Assembly (NCBI GenBank): GCA_020445565.1 | Contig: JAGRGI010000012.1 | Location: forward strand, 1 to 36,095 | Length of the DNA stretch: 36,095 bases | Source: Chromatiales bacterium | GTDB lineage: Bacteria > Pseudomonadota > Gammaproteobacteria > JAGRCI01 | Direction: 5' to 3' | Program-made: the position numbers and the translations under genes | The notes under the pieces: model-generated | Told to the model about the DNA's origin: nothing | Database searches by the model: none | What the model saw: the letters and a program-made list of their open reading frames with translations, nothing else | Shown: positions 1 through 9,831 of the stretch, piece after piece | Numbering within the stretch: position 1 is the stretch's first letter | How the letters are laid out: each line of letters begins with the position of its first letter

Positions 1-94
1 CGTGCAACTATGTTGACAGATACCGACCCTGAGTTTGCAGGTATTACTGCTCTATACTCAAAAATACAATTGGTCAGGTCATTTCCCGATTGCC

Positions 95-466
95 ATGGCG
101 ATTCCTGAACGCAGGTATACCTCTACAGAGGCGCAGGCCCGTTTGACGGGGGAGTTGGCGGCGTGGTCGGTGGTCGAGGGCCACCTTTCCAGGGATTACC
201 GTGTGAACGGGTTCAAGAGTGCATTGCTCCTGGCCAATGCCATTGGCCATTTGGCGGAGCTTGCCTGGCACCACCCGGATCTGGTGGTCCGCTATGGGGG
301 ACTGACGGTACGCCTGCGGACTCACTCGGCGGATGCCATAACGGAAAAGGACTTCGCTCTGGCGAGACGAATCGAGGAGTGGGTGGGGTGGCGGCCAACA
401 CAGGCGCAGGGACCTCTTGACGGTACCCCCTCAGATCCACGCTTTGCCTACCTGGCACACGATTAG
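95..466 (+). CDS. phhB: 4a-hydroxytetrahydrobiopterin dehydratase (pterin-4a-carbinolamine dehydratase)
   Basis: This small cytosolic enzyme (123 aa) dehydrates 4a-hydroxytetrahydropterin, recycling the pterin cofactor used by phenylalanine hydroxylase. The family signature is visible: GHLAELAWHHPDL (residues about 51-63) contains the paired catalytic histidines followed by Pro, and a later basic stretch RLRTHSADAITEKDFALA matches the usual C-terminal helix. The frame is open from a TTG at 35, but that start would add 20 residues unlike the family. The ATG at 95 gives the normal N-terminus before the RRYTSTEAQARL segment, so I chose it; no clear ribosome site precedes either. No phhA is visible in the window, so the physiological partner is unknown. 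The family identification is firm; the exact start is less so. Confidence 0.88.
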   Translation: MAIPERRYTSTEAQARLTGELAAWSVVEGHLSRDYRVNGFKSALLLANAIGHLAELAWHHPDLVVRYGGLTVRLRTHSADAITEKDFALARRIEEWVGWRPTQAQGPLDGTPSDPRFAYLAHD

Positions 467-709
467 AACAAACCGGCCCCGGTGGGCGGGGGCGGATGAA
501 CACACGAAAAGGCGATCGTCCGACAATTAAAGATGCCAGATTGCGCTGGATTCCCGTTCGTCTTCATGCAGAGGCCTCTGACGTGCAGCAGAACTGCGAA
601 CGCGCTGTCCCAGCTCCGAAAATGGGCGATAAAGGCAGGCAATATGGGGTTCTTGGGCCGAAGTCGCCTAAGTCCTTGTTGTTGGGAAGTGGCTGAGCAA
701 GGAGATCTG

Positions 710-3184
710 ATGTCACAGTCAAAACTGCAACGCCTGCCCTGGTGGACCTGGCTGGCGCCTTTCGTCATTGTCGTCGCGGGCTCTTCCCTTTCCTGGGAGC
801 TTTCCATGATTTCACCGGCGCACATCCCCTATCTGCCCGGCGTGATCGGCTATGCCCTCGTCCAATGGTGGGGGGGGAGGGTCCTGCCGGGGCTGTTTTT
901 CGGCATGTGGGCTTTTCTCGTCGCTGTGGCGGCGATGTCCTGGGTTACGGCCGCGTTGATCTCGCTTCCTGCCGTGATTGCCGTCGGGCTGTCGGGTTGG
1001 TGGTTTCGTCTCAGCGCAACGAACGGCGCATGGCTGCCCGACGCCCGTAGCCTGATCAGCTATCTGGTTGCCGGGCTTGCTCTGCCGATCGCTTCGGGAA
1101 TCGCGATCTGTGCCGGGCTGGCGAATGCTATCGGCATGGTCGACGTTGGCGGGCACTGGCCGATCGTGGCGGCATTCTGGATGGAAGAAATGCTGGTGGC
1201 GGTTTCGATCAGCGTCCCCTTGCTGATGTTTCTCACCCGTCCGCTGGCGCTGAGGGCCTGGTCTGTGCAGTCGGCCGACATTCCCGGCGAGCCCTTGTTC
1301 GTCGACACGGTTTTTTCACTTCCCCGGCCCCTGCTGCTTGTCGTGCTTCTGTGCGTGTTGGGCTTTGCCAGTGTATTTTTTACGCCCATGCAGCTTGCCA
1401 TGACGTTCGGCGCCACCTTGCTTGCCATTGCCTTGTATTTTGGTCCTGGAGCCAGTGCGCTGTCGATCGCCTGGGTTGTGCTGCTGGGGTTCACGGCTGG
1501 GCGGTTATCCGCTGGTGAGGTGGAGGACCTTGCCCTGACCAACGCACAGGCCGCCCTGCTGGTGTTCAGTATCTTCGGCCTGCTGATGAGCCGGACATTG
1601 GCGGATATGCGCAACGAATTGGAACAGCGGCGCAGTGCCGAGAATGCCTACCTGGCCAGCGAACAGCGCCTGCGGGGCATTTTACGGGCTGCTCCTCTGG
1701 GGGTGGGGGTGGTGCGTGCCGGCCGCCTGGTGTGGGTCAGTGATTCCATGGCGGAGATGTTCGGCTACGCCCGCTCGGATGTCGTTGGCCGCAGCCTGTG
1801 CTCGTTTTTGATGGACAAGCGCAAGTATCGTGAGATTTCCCGGTACTTCGCCCGTGGTTCGACGAATGGCAGAGCGGCGAGTGTGGAGGTACTGGTGGAA
1901 CGCAACGGCGGCATTCCCATGTGGGCCGACATTCGCGCTTCCGCGCTCGATGAAGGCAACATAAAGGCCGGTCTGGTATTCACGGTGCTGGACATTGCCG
2001 ATCGCAAGCAGGCCCAACAGGCCCGCGAGCGTTTGCAACGGGAGCTGGCGCAAACCCAAAAAATGGAGGCCATTGGCAGCCTTACCGGCGGCATCGCCCA
2101 CGAGTTCAACAATATCCTCGCCAGTGTTCTGGGGTACACCGAGTTGGCAAGGGATCGTTTCGCTGCGGAATGCCCGGATAAATTAGGCGTCTATCTGGGG
2201 CAGGTGATCAGTGCCGGGCATCGGGCGCGGGATCTGGTCGCGCAGATGTTGCGCTTCAGCCGGGGAAGTGCGGGCAGTGCCGAACCCTTGGAGCTGGCGC
2301 CGCTGGTGAAGGAGGTCAGCAAGATGCTTCGCAACACCCTGCCTGCCAGCATTCGTATCGAAGTGGATGCCCAGCCGGATCAGAGCAAGGTCGTGGCCGA
2401 ACCCTTGCAACTGCATCAGGTGCTCGTCAATCTCGCCGTCAATGCACGTGATGCCATGAACGGCAGCGGTACGCTGGCGATCACGGTGCGCCGTGAGCCG
2501 TGTTTTCGTGCCGAGTGCAGCGCCTGTCACAAAGAGGTCAATGGCGACTACCAGGTCATCAGTATCTCGGACACCGGTCCCGGCATCGCCCAGGAGAACC
2601 TCGCCAGGATCTTCGATCCCTTCTTTTCGACACGACAGGTCGGTGATGGTTCGGGGCTGGGACTGTCCGTGACCCATACCTTGCTGCATCAGCAGGGCGC
2701 TCATATCGTGGTGGAGTCGGTGTCGGGTGAGGGTACGACATTTCGTTTGTGTTTCCCGGTTGCATCCGACAAGCCGCTGGACGAGAGCAATGAACTGCCG
2801 GGTTACCTGCCTCAGGGCAGGGGACGTGTTCTCGTGGTCGAAGATGATGCGCTGCTGAGTGACTACTTCCGTGAGTTGCTCACGATCGCCGGCTATGATG
2901 TGCAGATATACAGCAATGGCGAAAGTGCCCTGGAGGATCTGGGGCGCGACAGGATTGGCTTTGACCTTCTGATCACCGACCAGACCATGCCCGGCATGAG
3001 CGGACTCGACCTGATTTCCCGCGTCAGGGCGCGCTTCGCCACCCTGCCTATCATGCTCTGCACCGGCTATGCCGAGGGGCTGGATGAATCCGTGGCCGTG
3101 GCCGCTGGCGCGGACGCGTTTCTCTATAAGCCCTTGGATTCCGCCAAGCTATTGGATGAGATCGGTAAATTGTTACGGGCCTGA
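710..3184 (+). CDS. membrane PAS hybrid sensor histidine kinase with C-terminal receiver
   Basis: Hybrid two-component kinase, 824 aa. Residues about 10-300 are strongly hydrophobic with several membrane segments and resemble a MASE1-type integral sensor. A PAS domain follows (about 320-440), then a HisKA dimerisation domain with the phosphoacceptor in [11 protein letters not shown] (His464). The ATPase domain shows the N box [13 protein letters not shown]1 box DTGPGIA, F box FDPFFSTR and G2 box GSGLGLSV. The C-terminal receiver has acidic residues Glu711-Asp712-Asp713, phosphoacceptor Asp757 in ITDQTMPG, and Lys807. The ATG at 710 has GGAG five bases upstream; the frame extends back to 533 but that extension is Cys/Arg-rich and unsupported. 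There is no adjacent separate regulator or HPt protein, so the output partner is unknown. A cysteine cluster before the G1 box ([12 protein letters not shown]) is common in this kinase type. Confidence 0.85.
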   Translation: MSQSKLQRLPWWTWLAPFVIVVAGSSLSWELSMISPAHIPYLPGVIGYALVQWWGGRVLPGLFFGMWAFLVAVAAMSWVTAALISLPAVIAVGLSGWWFRLSATNGAWLPDARSLISYLVAGLALPIASGIAICAGLANAIGMVDVGGHWPIVAAFWMEEMLVAVSISVPLLMFLTRPLALRAWSVQSADIPGEPLFVDTVFSLPRPLLLVVLLCVLGFASVFFTPMQLAMTFGATLLAIALYFGPGASALSIAWVVLLGFTAGRLSAGEVEDLALTNAQAALLVFSIFGLLMSRTLADMRNELEQRRSAENAYLASEQRLRGILRAAPLGVGVVRAGRLVWVSDSMAEMFGYARSDVVGRSLCSFLMDKRKYREISRYFARGSTNGRAASVEVLVERNGGIPMWADIRASALDEGNIKAGLVFTVLDIADRKQAQQARERLQRELAQTQKMEAIGSLTGGIAHEFNNILASVLGYTELARDRFAAECPDKLGVYLGQVISAGHRARDLVAQMLRFSRGSAGSAEPLELAPLVKEVSKMLRNTLPASIRIEVDAQPDQSKVVAEPLQLHQVLVNLAVNARDAMNGSGTLAITVRREPCFRAECSACHKEVNGDYQVISISDTGPGIAQENLARIFDPFFSTRQVGDGSGLGLSVTHTLLHQQGAHIVVESVSGEGTTFRLCFPVASDKPLDESNELPGYLPQGRGRVLVVEDDALLSDYFRELLTIAGYDVQIYSNGESALEDLGRDRIGFDLLITDQTMPGMSGLDLISRVRARFATLPIMLCTGYAEGLDESVAVAAGADAFLYKPLDSAKLLDEIGKLLRA

Positions 3185-3239
3185 AGGCACCGGGCACATG
3201 GCCGCGCGGGGAGGTCGGGAAATCCACACGCGGCCGCCC

Positions 3240-3268
3240 TTCTACTGGGGCGATTCAGCCCCTATACT
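3240..3268 (+). promoter_or_regulatory. candidate sigma-70 promoter for fabZ-lpxA-lpxB-rnhB
   Basis: TTCTAC (3240-3245) and TATACT (3263-3268) are separated by exactly 17 bases. The spacer contains GGGGC and GCCCC as an inverted repeat (3247-3251 and 3258-3262). The -35 match is poor, the -10 match good. It is the only promoter-like sequence I could find in the 205-base gap before fabZ. Confidence 0.35.
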
Positions 3269-3389
3269 TCCGTTTTCACCAGCGCCGTCTCCGGTCCGCA
3301 TAGCGTTGCCGGTGCAGGTCGCCGTATCCGAACTGGTCCATCGGAGGCCGTTTTCAACATCGTTTCGGGGGTTCGCTCTTTTGGACACA

Positions 3390-3824
3390 ATGGAAATCCA
3401 CGATGTACTCAAGCTGTTACCGCACCGCTACCCGTTTTTGCTGGTAGACCGTGTGCTGGAGTACAAACTGGGCGACCGCCTGGTGGCGTTGAAAAACGTT
3501 TCGTACAACGAACCCTTTTTCACCGGCCATTTCCCGCGCCGCCCCGTGATGCCCGGGGTGCTGATTGTCGAGGCGTTGGCCCAGGCCACCGGCCTGCTGG
3601 CGATGAAAACCTCACCGGAATCCGCCGGAGAGAATTCTCTGTACTATTTTGTTGGTATCGACAAGGCGCGCTTCAAGCGTCCGGTCGAGCCCGGTGATCA
3701 GCTGATTCTGGATGTGACCCTCAAAGGTTCGCGCCGCGGAATCTGGATGTTCACCGGCAAGGCAACGGTAGACGACAAGATCGTCTGTACGGCGGAACTC
3801 ATGTGTACGGCGAGGGACTTCTAG
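3390..3824 (+). CDS. fabZ: 3-hydroxyacyl-[acyl-carrier-protein] dehydratase FabZ
   Basis: Hot-dog fold dehydratase of 144 aa that removes water from (3R)-hydroxyacyl-ACP in fatty acid elongation. [16 protein letters not shown] at the N-terminus and [20 protein letters not shown] in the middle are diagnostic. The catalytic pair is His47 and Glu61. The ATG at 3390 is preferred; a TTG three codons earlier (3381) is a realistic alternative, and the long upstream extension to 3069 overlaps the kinase gene and is not family sequence. The gene is followed after one base by lpxA, the usual arrangement, so acyl chain supply and lipid A synthesis are co-transcribed. The customary upstream neighbour lpxD is absent: a sensor kinase occupies that place. 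Confidence 0.97.
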   Translation: MEIHDVLKLLPHRYPFLLVDRVLEYKLGDRLVALKNVSYNEPFFTGHFPRRPVMPGVLIVEALAQATGLLAMKTSPESAGENSLYYFVGIDKARFKRPVEPGDQLILDVTLKGSRRGIWMFTGKATVDDKIVCTAELMCTARDF

Positions 3825-3825
3825 C

Positions 3826-4596
3826 GTGATTCATCCCACCGCGATCATCGACGCGACGGCCGTGTTGGCCGATGACGTTGAGATTGGCGCATACAGTGTG
3901 ATTGGCGCGGGGGTCGAGATCGGCAGGGGGACGCGCATTTCTCCCCATGTGGTCATCAAGGGCCCCACCCGTATCGGCGAAGAGAACGAGATCTATCAGT
4001 TCGCCTCAATCGGCGACGCGCCACAGGACAAAAAATATGCTGACGAGCCCACACGGCTGGAGATCGGCAACCGCAACGTCATTCGTGAGTTCGCCACCCT
4101 CAATCGCGGTACCGAGCATGGCGGCGGCGTTACCCGGATCGGTGATGACAATTTACTGATGGCCTATATCCACGTTGCCCACGATTGCCAGTTGGGCGAT
4201 GACATCATCATGGCCAATGCCGCCTCCCTGGGGGGGCATGTGGTGTTGGAAGACCAGGTGATTCTGGGGGGGTTTGCCATCATTCATCAATTCTGCCGAA
4301 TTGGCGCCCATTCCTTTTGCGGCATGGGCAGCGCGATCTCCAAAGATGTCCCTCCTTACGTGATGGTCTCCGGCAATCCGGCCAAACCTCACGGTATCAA
4401 TGCGGTGGGCTTGAAGCGTCGCGGCTTCAGTGCCGAGGCCATACAGAATATTCGCAGTGCCTACAGGGCACTGTATCGCAGCGGTCTGCGGCTTGACGAA
4501 GCGATCGTCGCCTTGCAGGAACTGGCTGTGAACAGTCCGGAAGTGGAATTGATTTCCGACTTTCTGGATCACTCGGACCGCAGCATTCTGCGCTGA
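3826..4596 (+). CDS. lpxA: acyl-[acyl-carrier-protein]--UDP-N-acetylglucosamine O-acyltransferase
   Basis: First enzyme of lipid A synthesis (256 aa): transfers a 3-hydroxyacyl chain from ACP to the 3-OH of UDP-GlcNAc in the cytoplasm. The N-terminal two thirds are hexapeptide repeats of the left-handed beta helix (for example IDATAVLADDVEIGAYSVIG), and the catalytic segment MAYIHVAHDCQLGDD carries His116 and His119, the latter equivalent to E. coli His125. The C-terminus is the alpha-helical cap, with GLKRRGFSAEAIQNIRSAYR. The start is GTG at 3826, one base after the fabZ stop, implying translational coupling. Length is normal for the family. Confidence 0.97.
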   Translation: MIHPTAIIDATAVLADDVEIGAYSVIGAGVEIGRGTRISPHVVIKGPTRIGEENEIYQFASIGDAPQDKKYADEPTRLEIGNRNVIREFATLNRGTEHGGGVTRIGDDNLLMAYIHVAHDCQLGDDIIMANAASLGGHVVLEDQVILGGFAIIHQFCRIGAHSFCGMGSAISKDVPPYVMVSGNPAKPHGINAVGLKRRGFSAEAIQNIRSAYRALYRSGLRLDEAIVALQELAVNSPEVELISDFLDHSDRSILR

Positions 4597-4597
4597 C

Positions 4598-5737
4598 GTG
4601 CGTATAGGAATCGTTGCGGGAGAGGCATCGGGGGACGCTCTGGGCGCGGATTTGATCGCCCAAGTGCGCAAACGGCACCCGACCGCCACCATCGAAGGCA
4701 TAGGCGGCCCGAAGATGCAGGCGCAGGGCTGCCGCAGTCTCTACCCCATGGAGCGCCTGTCTCTCATCGGGTTGGTGGAAGTGTTACGTCATCTGCCCGC
4801 TCTGCTGCGTATGCGCGCCGATCTCAAGCGCCACTTCGTCGAAAACCCACCCGATATCTTCATTGGCGTGGATGCGCCCGATTTCAACCTGCGTCTGGAA
4901 CGGGGCTTGAAGGAGCATGGCATTCCCGTGGTCCACTATGTCAGCCCCATGGTATGGGCCTGGCGCAGCTACCGCACCCGCCGGATCGCCCGTTCCATCG
5001 ATCTTCTGCTCACGCTGTTTCCGTTCGAGGCACGCTTTTTCGAAAAGCACCAGGTACCGGTGGAGTTTGTCGGCCATCCCCTGTTCGACGCCATTCCCCC
5101 CGAATGTCCGCAGGGGCCTGCCCGGCTGGCTTTGGGGTTTTCCGCCGATGATCAGGTGATAGCCCTGTTGCCCGGCAGCCGCAACGGTGAACTGCACCGT
5201 TTGGGCGAGCTGTTTCTCGATACCGCCGCCTGGTTGGCCGAGCAACGGCCGGGCCTGCGATTTCTCTCCGCCCTGACCAGTCAAGGGCACGCAGACTGGA
5301 TGCGGGAGCGTATTGCGGCCCGCGACAACCTGCCGCCCATCGACCTGATCGTGGGGCGCTCGAAGGAAGTCATGCAGGCCAGCGACGTGGTTCTGATGGC
5401 CTCGGGTACCGCCGCTCTGGAGGCCATGGTGCTGAAACGCCCCATGGTGGTTGCCTACCGGCTTGCGCCGCTGACGTATTTTCTGATGAAGCGCATGGTC
5501 AAGGTCAAGGTGTTCTCTCCACCCAATCTCTTGCTCGATACCCCGCTGGTGCCCGAACTCATTCAGGATCAGGCCAGGACAGAATCCCTGGGGGCCGAGG
5601 TGCTGGATCTGCTGGAGAACCAGCAACGAAGGCAAAATATGGTAAACGCCTTTGACCGCCTGCACCGCCAACTGCGCATGGGTGCCAGCGCCCGTGCCGC
5701 CCAGGCCGTGCTCGGTCTGCTGGAGTCGCGCCGATGA
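4598..5737 (+). CDS. lpxB: lipid-A-disaccharide synthase
   Basis: Glycosyltransferase family 19 enzyme of 379 aa that condenses UDP-2,3-diacylglucosamine with lipid X to give the lipid A disaccharide, at the inner face of the cytoplasmic membrane. Recognisable segments are the N-terminal [15 protein letters not shown], the [10 protein letters not shown] motif near residue 115, [12 protein letters not shown] in the nucleotide-binding half, and [12 protein letters not shown] near residue 270. The GTG start at 4598 follows the lpxA stop by one base, and the stop overlaps the rnhB start (ATGA), so the three genes read as one operon. Length and motifs are typical. Confidence 0.97.
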   Translation: MRIGIVAGEASGDALGADLIAQVRKRHPTATIEGIGGPKMQAQGCRSLYPMERLSLIGLVEVLRHLPALLRMRADLKRHFVENPPDIFIGVDAPDFNLRLERGLKEHGIPVVHYVSPMVWAWRSYRTRRIARSIDLLLTLFPFEARFFEKHQVPVEFVGHPLFDAIPPECPQGPARLALGFSADDQVIALLPGSRNGELHRLGELFLDTAAWLAEQRPGLRFLSALTSQGHADWMRERIAARDNLPPIDLIVGRSKEVMQASDVVLMASGTAALEAMVLKRPMVVAYRLAPLTYFLMKRMVKVKVFSPPNLLLDTPLVPELIQDQARTESLGAEVLDLLENQQRRQNMVNAFDRLHRQLRMGASARAAQAVLGLLESRR

Positions 5738-6336
5738 AGCAATTGGAACTGTTCGATTTCCAGGGACAGCGGATTGCCGGCGTCGATGAAGTCGGGAGAG
5801 GTCCCCTGGCCGGGCCGGTGGTGGCTGCCGCCGTCATCCTGGACCCGGATCGCCCCATCGTCGGTCTTGACGATTCCAAGGCCCTCAGCGAGGCCCGCCG
5901 CGAAGCCCTGTTCGAGCCGATTCGCGAACGTGCCCTGGCCTATGCCGTCGCCAGCGCCTCGGTGGAGGAGATCGACCGGATCAATATACTCCAGGCCAGC
6001 CTCCTGGCCATGCAACGGGCCGTGGAACAGCTCCAGCCACCGCCGGACCTGGCGCTGGTGGACGGTAATCGTTGCCCGAGTCTACCTTGCGAAGCGAGGG
6101 CCGTGGTGGGGGGCGATGCCAGCGTGGCGGCCATATCCGCTGCCTCCATTCTTGCCAAGGTGACACGCGACAGGCTCATGCATGAACTGGATCGGGAATA
6201 TCCGGGCTACGGTCTGGCACGTCACAAGGGCTATCCTACCCGCGCGCATGTAGAGGCATTGCGTACCCTGGGCGTCAGTCCGCTGCATCGCCGTTCCTTC
6301 GGGCCGGTGCGCCGTTGTCTGGAAGGAAATTCGTGA
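5734..6336 (+). CDS. rnhB: ribonuclease HII
   Basis: Endonuclease of 200 aa that cleaves RNA in RNA-DNA hybrids and removes single ribonucleotides misincorporated in DNA. The acidic active site is visible: Asp18 and Glu19 in [13 protein letters not shown], Asp110 in LVDGNRCP, and Asp128 in [13 protein letters not shown]. The C-terminus has the conserved [13 protein letters not shown] and HRRSFGPV segments. The start codon overlaps the lpxB stop by four bases, the arrangement usual in gammaproteobacteria. In many relatives dnaE follows; here a small unrelated gene does. Confidence 0.97.
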   Translation: MKQLELFDFQGQRIAGVDEVGRGPLAGPVVAAAVILDPDRPIVGLDDSKALSEARREALFEPIRERALAYAVASASVEEIDRINILQASLLAMQRAVEQLQPPPDLALVDGNRCPSLPCEARAVVGGDASVAAISAASILAKVTRDRLMHELDREYPGYGLARHKGYPTRAHVEALRTLGVSPLHRRSFGPVRRCLEGNS

Positions 6337-6358
6337 AAGTATCGAGAGGGTGTGCGCT

Positions 6359-6616
6359 ATGAAGATCACTATCACCGCCGATGTCACTCCAGACGAACTG
6401 CGGGCCTTTTTTGGGCTGCCGGATGTGACCCCGTTGCATCAGGAGCTGGTTGAGCAGATACGCAAGAACATGGAGGCGGGTGCCCACGGATTTGACCCCT
6501 TGAGCCTCATGAAACCCCTGCTGCCAACCAATTTCCAGAGCCCCGAAGCGTGGCAGAAATATTGGAACGCGGTGGCGGCGGGAATGGCCGGAAAATCGAC
6601 CAAAACCGAGGAATAG
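6359..6616 (+). CDS. small conserved protein, MKI-x-ADVTPDELRAFFGLPDV type
   Basis: An 85-residue, soluble, probably cytoplasmic protein. The N-terminus (MKITITADVTPDELRAFFGL) and the following PDVTPLHQELVEQIRKNM resemble a small bacterial family that I believe is catalogued as DUF6489, of unknown function. The middle (FDPLSLMKPLLPTNFQSPEA) and a Trp-containing helix (WQKYWNAVAAGM) recall short phasin-like proteins, but this is a weak resemblance. The ATG at 6359 is preferred over the GTG at 6350 because GAGAGGG lies eight bases before it. It is 22 bases after rnhB and is likely the last gene of that operon. No function is claimed. Confidence 0.72.
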   Translation: MKITITADVTPDELRAFFGLPDVTPLHQELVEQIRKNMEAGAHGFDPLSLMKPLLPTNFQSPEAWQKYWNAVAAGMAGKSTKTEE

Positions 6617-6755
6617 GCTTCGGCACTGCTGACCCTGGGGCTGCCAGCCGGAAGACCCGAACGGGCACACTGTTTGCCGAATCGACAACTGAAATCGTCC
6701 TTGGCGAGTTGTCTCCAGCGGTTCGATTCGATTACCATCCGGCCATTTTTCGCGC

Positions 6756-6782
6756 AAAGGGAAGTAATTTCCTTTGTATAAC
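6756..6782 (+). promoter_or_regulatory. near-palindrome and -10-like element upstream of topA
   Basis: AAAGGGAA and TTTCCTTT form an 8-base inverted repeat with one mismatch around GTAA (6756-6775), directly followed by TATAAC (6777-6782), a plausible -10 box. A -35 match is lacking. It lies in the 237-base gap between the small conserved gene and topA, in which I see nothing else. Confidence 0.3.
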
Positions 6783-6853
6783 TCCGGTTTTGGACAGGGC
6801 TCGCGATGGTTGGCGAGATCTCCGTACCGGCCCTTCAACATCCTGCGGTATAC

Positions 6854-9295
6854 ATGAAACTGGTTGTCGTAGAGTCGCCGGCTAAGGCGAAGACCATAAA
6901 AAAGTACCTCGGCAAGGACTACGAAGTATTGGCGTCCTACGGCCACGTGCGCGACTTGGTTCCCAAGGAGGGCGCGGTAGAGCCTGAGCACGAGTTCCGC
7001 ATGCGCTATCAGGTGATCGATCGCAACGAAAAACACGTGCAGGCGATCGCCAAGGCGCTGAAAAAGTCTGACGCCCTGTTACTGGCGACTGACCCGGATC
7101 GCGAAGGCGAGGCCATCTCCTGGCATCTCTACGAGTTGCTCAAAGATCGCAATCTGCTCAACGACAAGGAAGTTCGCCGCGTGGTTTTCCACGAGATCAC
7201 CAAGCGGGCGATCCAGGATGCCGTGGAGCATCCCCGTGACCTTTCAATGGACCTGATCAACGCCCAGCAGGCCCGCCGGGCCCTGGACTACCTGGTGGGG
7301 TTCAACCTCTCGCCGCTGCTCTGGCGCAAGATCCGGCGCGGGCTGTCTGCCGGCCGCGTGCAAAGTCCGGCTCTGCGTTTGATTGTCGAGCGAGAGGAGG
7401 AGATCGAAGCCTTTGTCGCCAGAGAATACTGGACCGTGCAGGCGGATTCCGAGAAGGATCAGCAGCCCTTCGTTGCGCGCCTGACCCAATACCAGGGTGA
7501 AAAACAGGAGCAGTTCAGCATCACCGACGGCACCCGGGCCGCCGAGGTCAAAAAGGGGCTGGAGCAGGCAGCACAAGGGCGCCTGCATGTGGAGAAGGTC
7601 GAGAAGAAGCAGCGCAAACGCAATCCTGCAGCACCCTTCACCACCTCAACGCTGCAACAGGAAGCGGCGCGCAAGCTGGGTTTCGGCGCGCAGCGCACCA
7701 TGCGCACAGCCCAAAGCTTGTACGAAGGCATAGATATAGGTACCGGCTCGGTGGGTTTGATCACCTACATGCGTACCGACTCCGTTACCCTGGCCAACGA
7801 CGCACTGGATGAGATTCGCGGTTTCATCGCCGAGCGTTACGGCAATGACATGCTGCCAGGCGAGGCACGGCGCTACAAAACCAAGGCTAAAAACGCCCAG
7901 GAGGCCCATGAGGCGATTCGCCCCACCTCCGTCACCCGCACCCCCGAGTCTGTGCAAAAGTACCTGTCTCGCGACCAATACCGGCTCTACGAACTGATTT
8001 GGAAGCGCACGGTGGCCTGCCAGATGATCCACGCCACCATCGACACCGTGGCCGTCGACCTGTCCTGCGGCCCTGGCAATCTGTTTCGCGCCAACGGCTC
8101 GTCGATCGCCAATCCGGGTTTCATGGCGGTCTATCTGGAAGGGGTGGACGACGCCAAGCCGGGCGATGGCGACGAGAAGATGCTTCCCAATCTGGTCGAG
8201 GGCGAGGACGTCAGCCTCAGCGCCATCCGCGCCGAGCAGCACTTCACCGAACCGCCACCGCGCTACAGCGAGGCCAGCCTGGTGAAGACCCTGGAGGAAT
8301 ACGGCATTGGCCGGCCCTCCACCTACGCCTCCATCATCTCCACCCTGCAAGACCGGGGTTACGCGGAGCTGGAGAACAAACGTTTCATCCCCACCGATGT
8401 GGGGCGTGTGGTCAATCGCTTTCTCACCGACCACTTCACCCGCTACGTGGACTACGATTTCACCGCCAAGCTGGAAGATGAGTTGGATGCCATTTCCCGC
8501 GGCGAGATGCAGTGGGTGCCCTTCCTGGACACTTTTTGGGGGCCGTTCAACCAACTGGTGGGCGACAAGGCCAACATCAGCCGTGACGAAGTTGCCCAGG
8601 CCAGAGTTCTGGGGAGCGATCCTGCCACGGGCAAGGAAGTCTCCGTGCGTCTGGGGCGATTCGGTCCCTTCGTGCAGATCGGCACCCGCGACGATGAGGA
8701 CAAGCCCCGGTTCGCCGGTCTTTTGCCCGGTCAGCGCATGGACACCATCAGCCTGGAAGAGGGGCTGGAGCTGTTCAAGCTGCCACGGGACCTTGGCGAA
8801 ACCCCCGATGGTGAAAAGGTCAGCGCCAATATCGGCCGCTTCGGCCCCTATGTGCGTTATGGGAGCAAGTTCGTCTCCATCAAGAACGGCGACCCCTACA
8901 GCATCACCCTGGATGAGGCTCTGCAACTCATCGAGGAGAAGAAAATCGCCGATGCCAACCGCACCATTCGGCATTTCGAGGGCACCGAGGTACAGATACT
9001 GCGCGGCCGCTTCGGCCCCTACATCACAGACGGCGGCAAGAATGCCCGTATCCCCAAGGATCGCGAGCCGGAAACGCTGACTTTGGAAGAGTGTCAGAAG
9101 TTTCTGGCCGAGGCCCCGGAACGCAAGGGGCGTGGCTCCAAGAAGAAGGCCGGCGCCAAGAAGGCGGCGACCAAAAAGACCACGTCCAAGGCCACGGCAA
9201 GCAAGAAGACCGCAGGCAAGAAAAAGGCCAGCAGTAAGAAAAAGGCATCGAAAAAAGCCACCGCCAAGAAAACCCAGGCCCGAGAGACGGGCTGA
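6854..9295 (+). CDS. topA: DNA topoisomerase I (type IA)
   Basis: Relaxes negative supercoils through a transient 5'-phosphotyrosine link; 813 aa. The N-terminal TOPRIM domain shows VVVESPAKAKTIKKYLG with the catalytic Glu7, and ATDPDREGEAIS. The active-site Tyr305 lies in GLITYMRTDS. After the core come repeated C-terminal units with RFGPFVQIG, RFGPYVRYG and RFGPYITDG. The CXXC zinc ribbons of the E. coli enzyme are not visible. Instead the last 50 or so residues are almost wholly Lys, Ala, Ser and Thr, like a histone H1 tail. The ATG at 6854 begins the family sequence; the frame is open upstream to 6806 but without homology. It stands alone, with purE starting 32 bases on. Confidence 0.97.
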   Translation: MKLVVVESPAKAKTIKKYLGKDYEVLASYGHVRDLVPKEGAVEPEHEFRMRYQVIDRNEKHVQAIAKALKKSDALLLATDPDREGEAISWHLYELLKDRNLLNDKEVRRVVFHEITKRAIQDAVEHPRDLSMDLINAQQARRALDYLVGFNLSPLLWRKIRRGLSAGRVQSPALRLIVEREEEIEAFVAREYWTVQADSEKDQQPFVARLTQYQGEKQEQFSITDGTRAAEVKKGLEQAAQGRLHVEKVEKKQRKRNPAAPFTTSTLQQEAARKLGFGAQRTMRTAQSLYEGIDIGTGSVGLITYMRTDSVTLANDALDEIRGFIAERYGNDMLPGEARRYKTKAKNAQEAHEAIRPTSVTRTPESVQKYLSRDQYRLYELIWKRTVACQMIHATIDTVAVDLSCGPGNLFRANGSSIANPGFMAVYLEGVDDAKPGDGDEKMLPNLVEGEDVSLSAIRAEQHFTEPPPRYSEASLVKTLEEYGIGRPSTYASIISTLQDRGYAELENKRFIPTDVGRVVNRFLTDHFTRYVDYDFTAKLEDELDAISRGEMQWVPFLDTFWGPFNQLVGDKANISRDEVAQARVLGSDPATGKEVSVRLGRFGPFVQIGTRDDEDKPRFAGLLPGQRMDTISLEEGLELFKLPRDLGETPDGEKVSANIGRFGPYVRYGSKFVSIKNGDPYSITLDEALQLIEEKKIADANRTIRHFEGTEVQILRGRFGPYITDGGKNARIPKDREPETLTLEECQKFLAEAPERKGRGSKKKAGAKKAATKKTTSKATASKKTAGKKKASSKKKASKKATAKKTQARETG

Positions 9296-9327
9296 AAACC
9301 TTTCCTCCAACTTCGAGGCAATATGCA

Positions 9328-9831
9328 ATGACACAACCCTTCGTCGCCGTGCTCATGGGCTCGGACTCCGATCTGCCGGTCATGAAGGCCACATTGGAGG
9401 TGCTGGACAAACTGGGCGTGCCCCGTGAGGTCAAGATCACCTCCGCCCACCGCACGCCCGATGCCACTCATCGCTACGTCAAGGATGCTGATCAGCGCGG
9501 ATGTGGTGTGTTCATCGCTGCCGCCGGTCTGGCCGCGCACCTGGCCGGTACCGTGGCCGGTCTCACCATCAAGCCGGTCATCGGCGTGCCGCTGGATGCC
9601 GGTCCCCTGCAAGGCATGGACTCTCTGCTTTCCACCGTACAGATGCCGGGTGGTATCCCGGTCGGCTGCGTCGCCATCGGCAAGGCCGGCGCCAAGAATG
9701 CGGGTTATCTGGCCGCCCAGATTCTGGCCGTGGCCGACGCCAACCTGGCCGCCCGCCTGCTCGCCGAGCGCCAAGCCAATGCGGCAGAGGTTGTCACCAA
9801 AGACCAGGCCCTACAGCAGTCCGGCGTCTGA
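9328..9831 (+). CDS. purE: 5-(carboxyamino)imidazole ribonucleotide mutase
   Basis: Class I PurE (167 aa) converts N5-CAIR to CAIR in de novo purine synthesis; it normally works with PurK. The fold markers are [19 protein letters not shown] at the N-terminus, [13 protein letters not shown] with the catalytic His, and [22 protein letters not shown] lies nine bases before the ATG. purK, the usual next gene, is absent here; tsaC follows directly, starting on the base after the purE stop. Length is normal. Confidence 0.96.
   Translation: MTQPFVAVLMGSDSDLPVMKATLEVLDKLGVPREVKITSAHRTPDATHRYVKDADQRGCGVFIAAAGLAAHLAGTVAGLTIKPVIGVPLDAGPLQGMDSLLSTVQMPGGIPVGCVAIGKAGAKNAGYLAAQILAVADANLAARLLAERQANAAEVVTKDQALQQSGV

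Noticed and set aside
1..94. TTGACA at 13-18 as promoter of phhB
   Set aside because: No -10 box at suitable spacing follows; TATACT at 53-58 lacks a matching -35 at 17 bases.
2509..2550. CSACH motif in the hybrid kinase as a c-type heme site
   Set aside because: It lies in the cytoplasmic ATPase domain, where heme c is not attached; similar cysteine clusters are common in this kinase type.
7646..9334. 562-codon minus-strand frame opposite topA
   Set aside because: Antisense shadow; topA has all catalytic motifs in the other strand.
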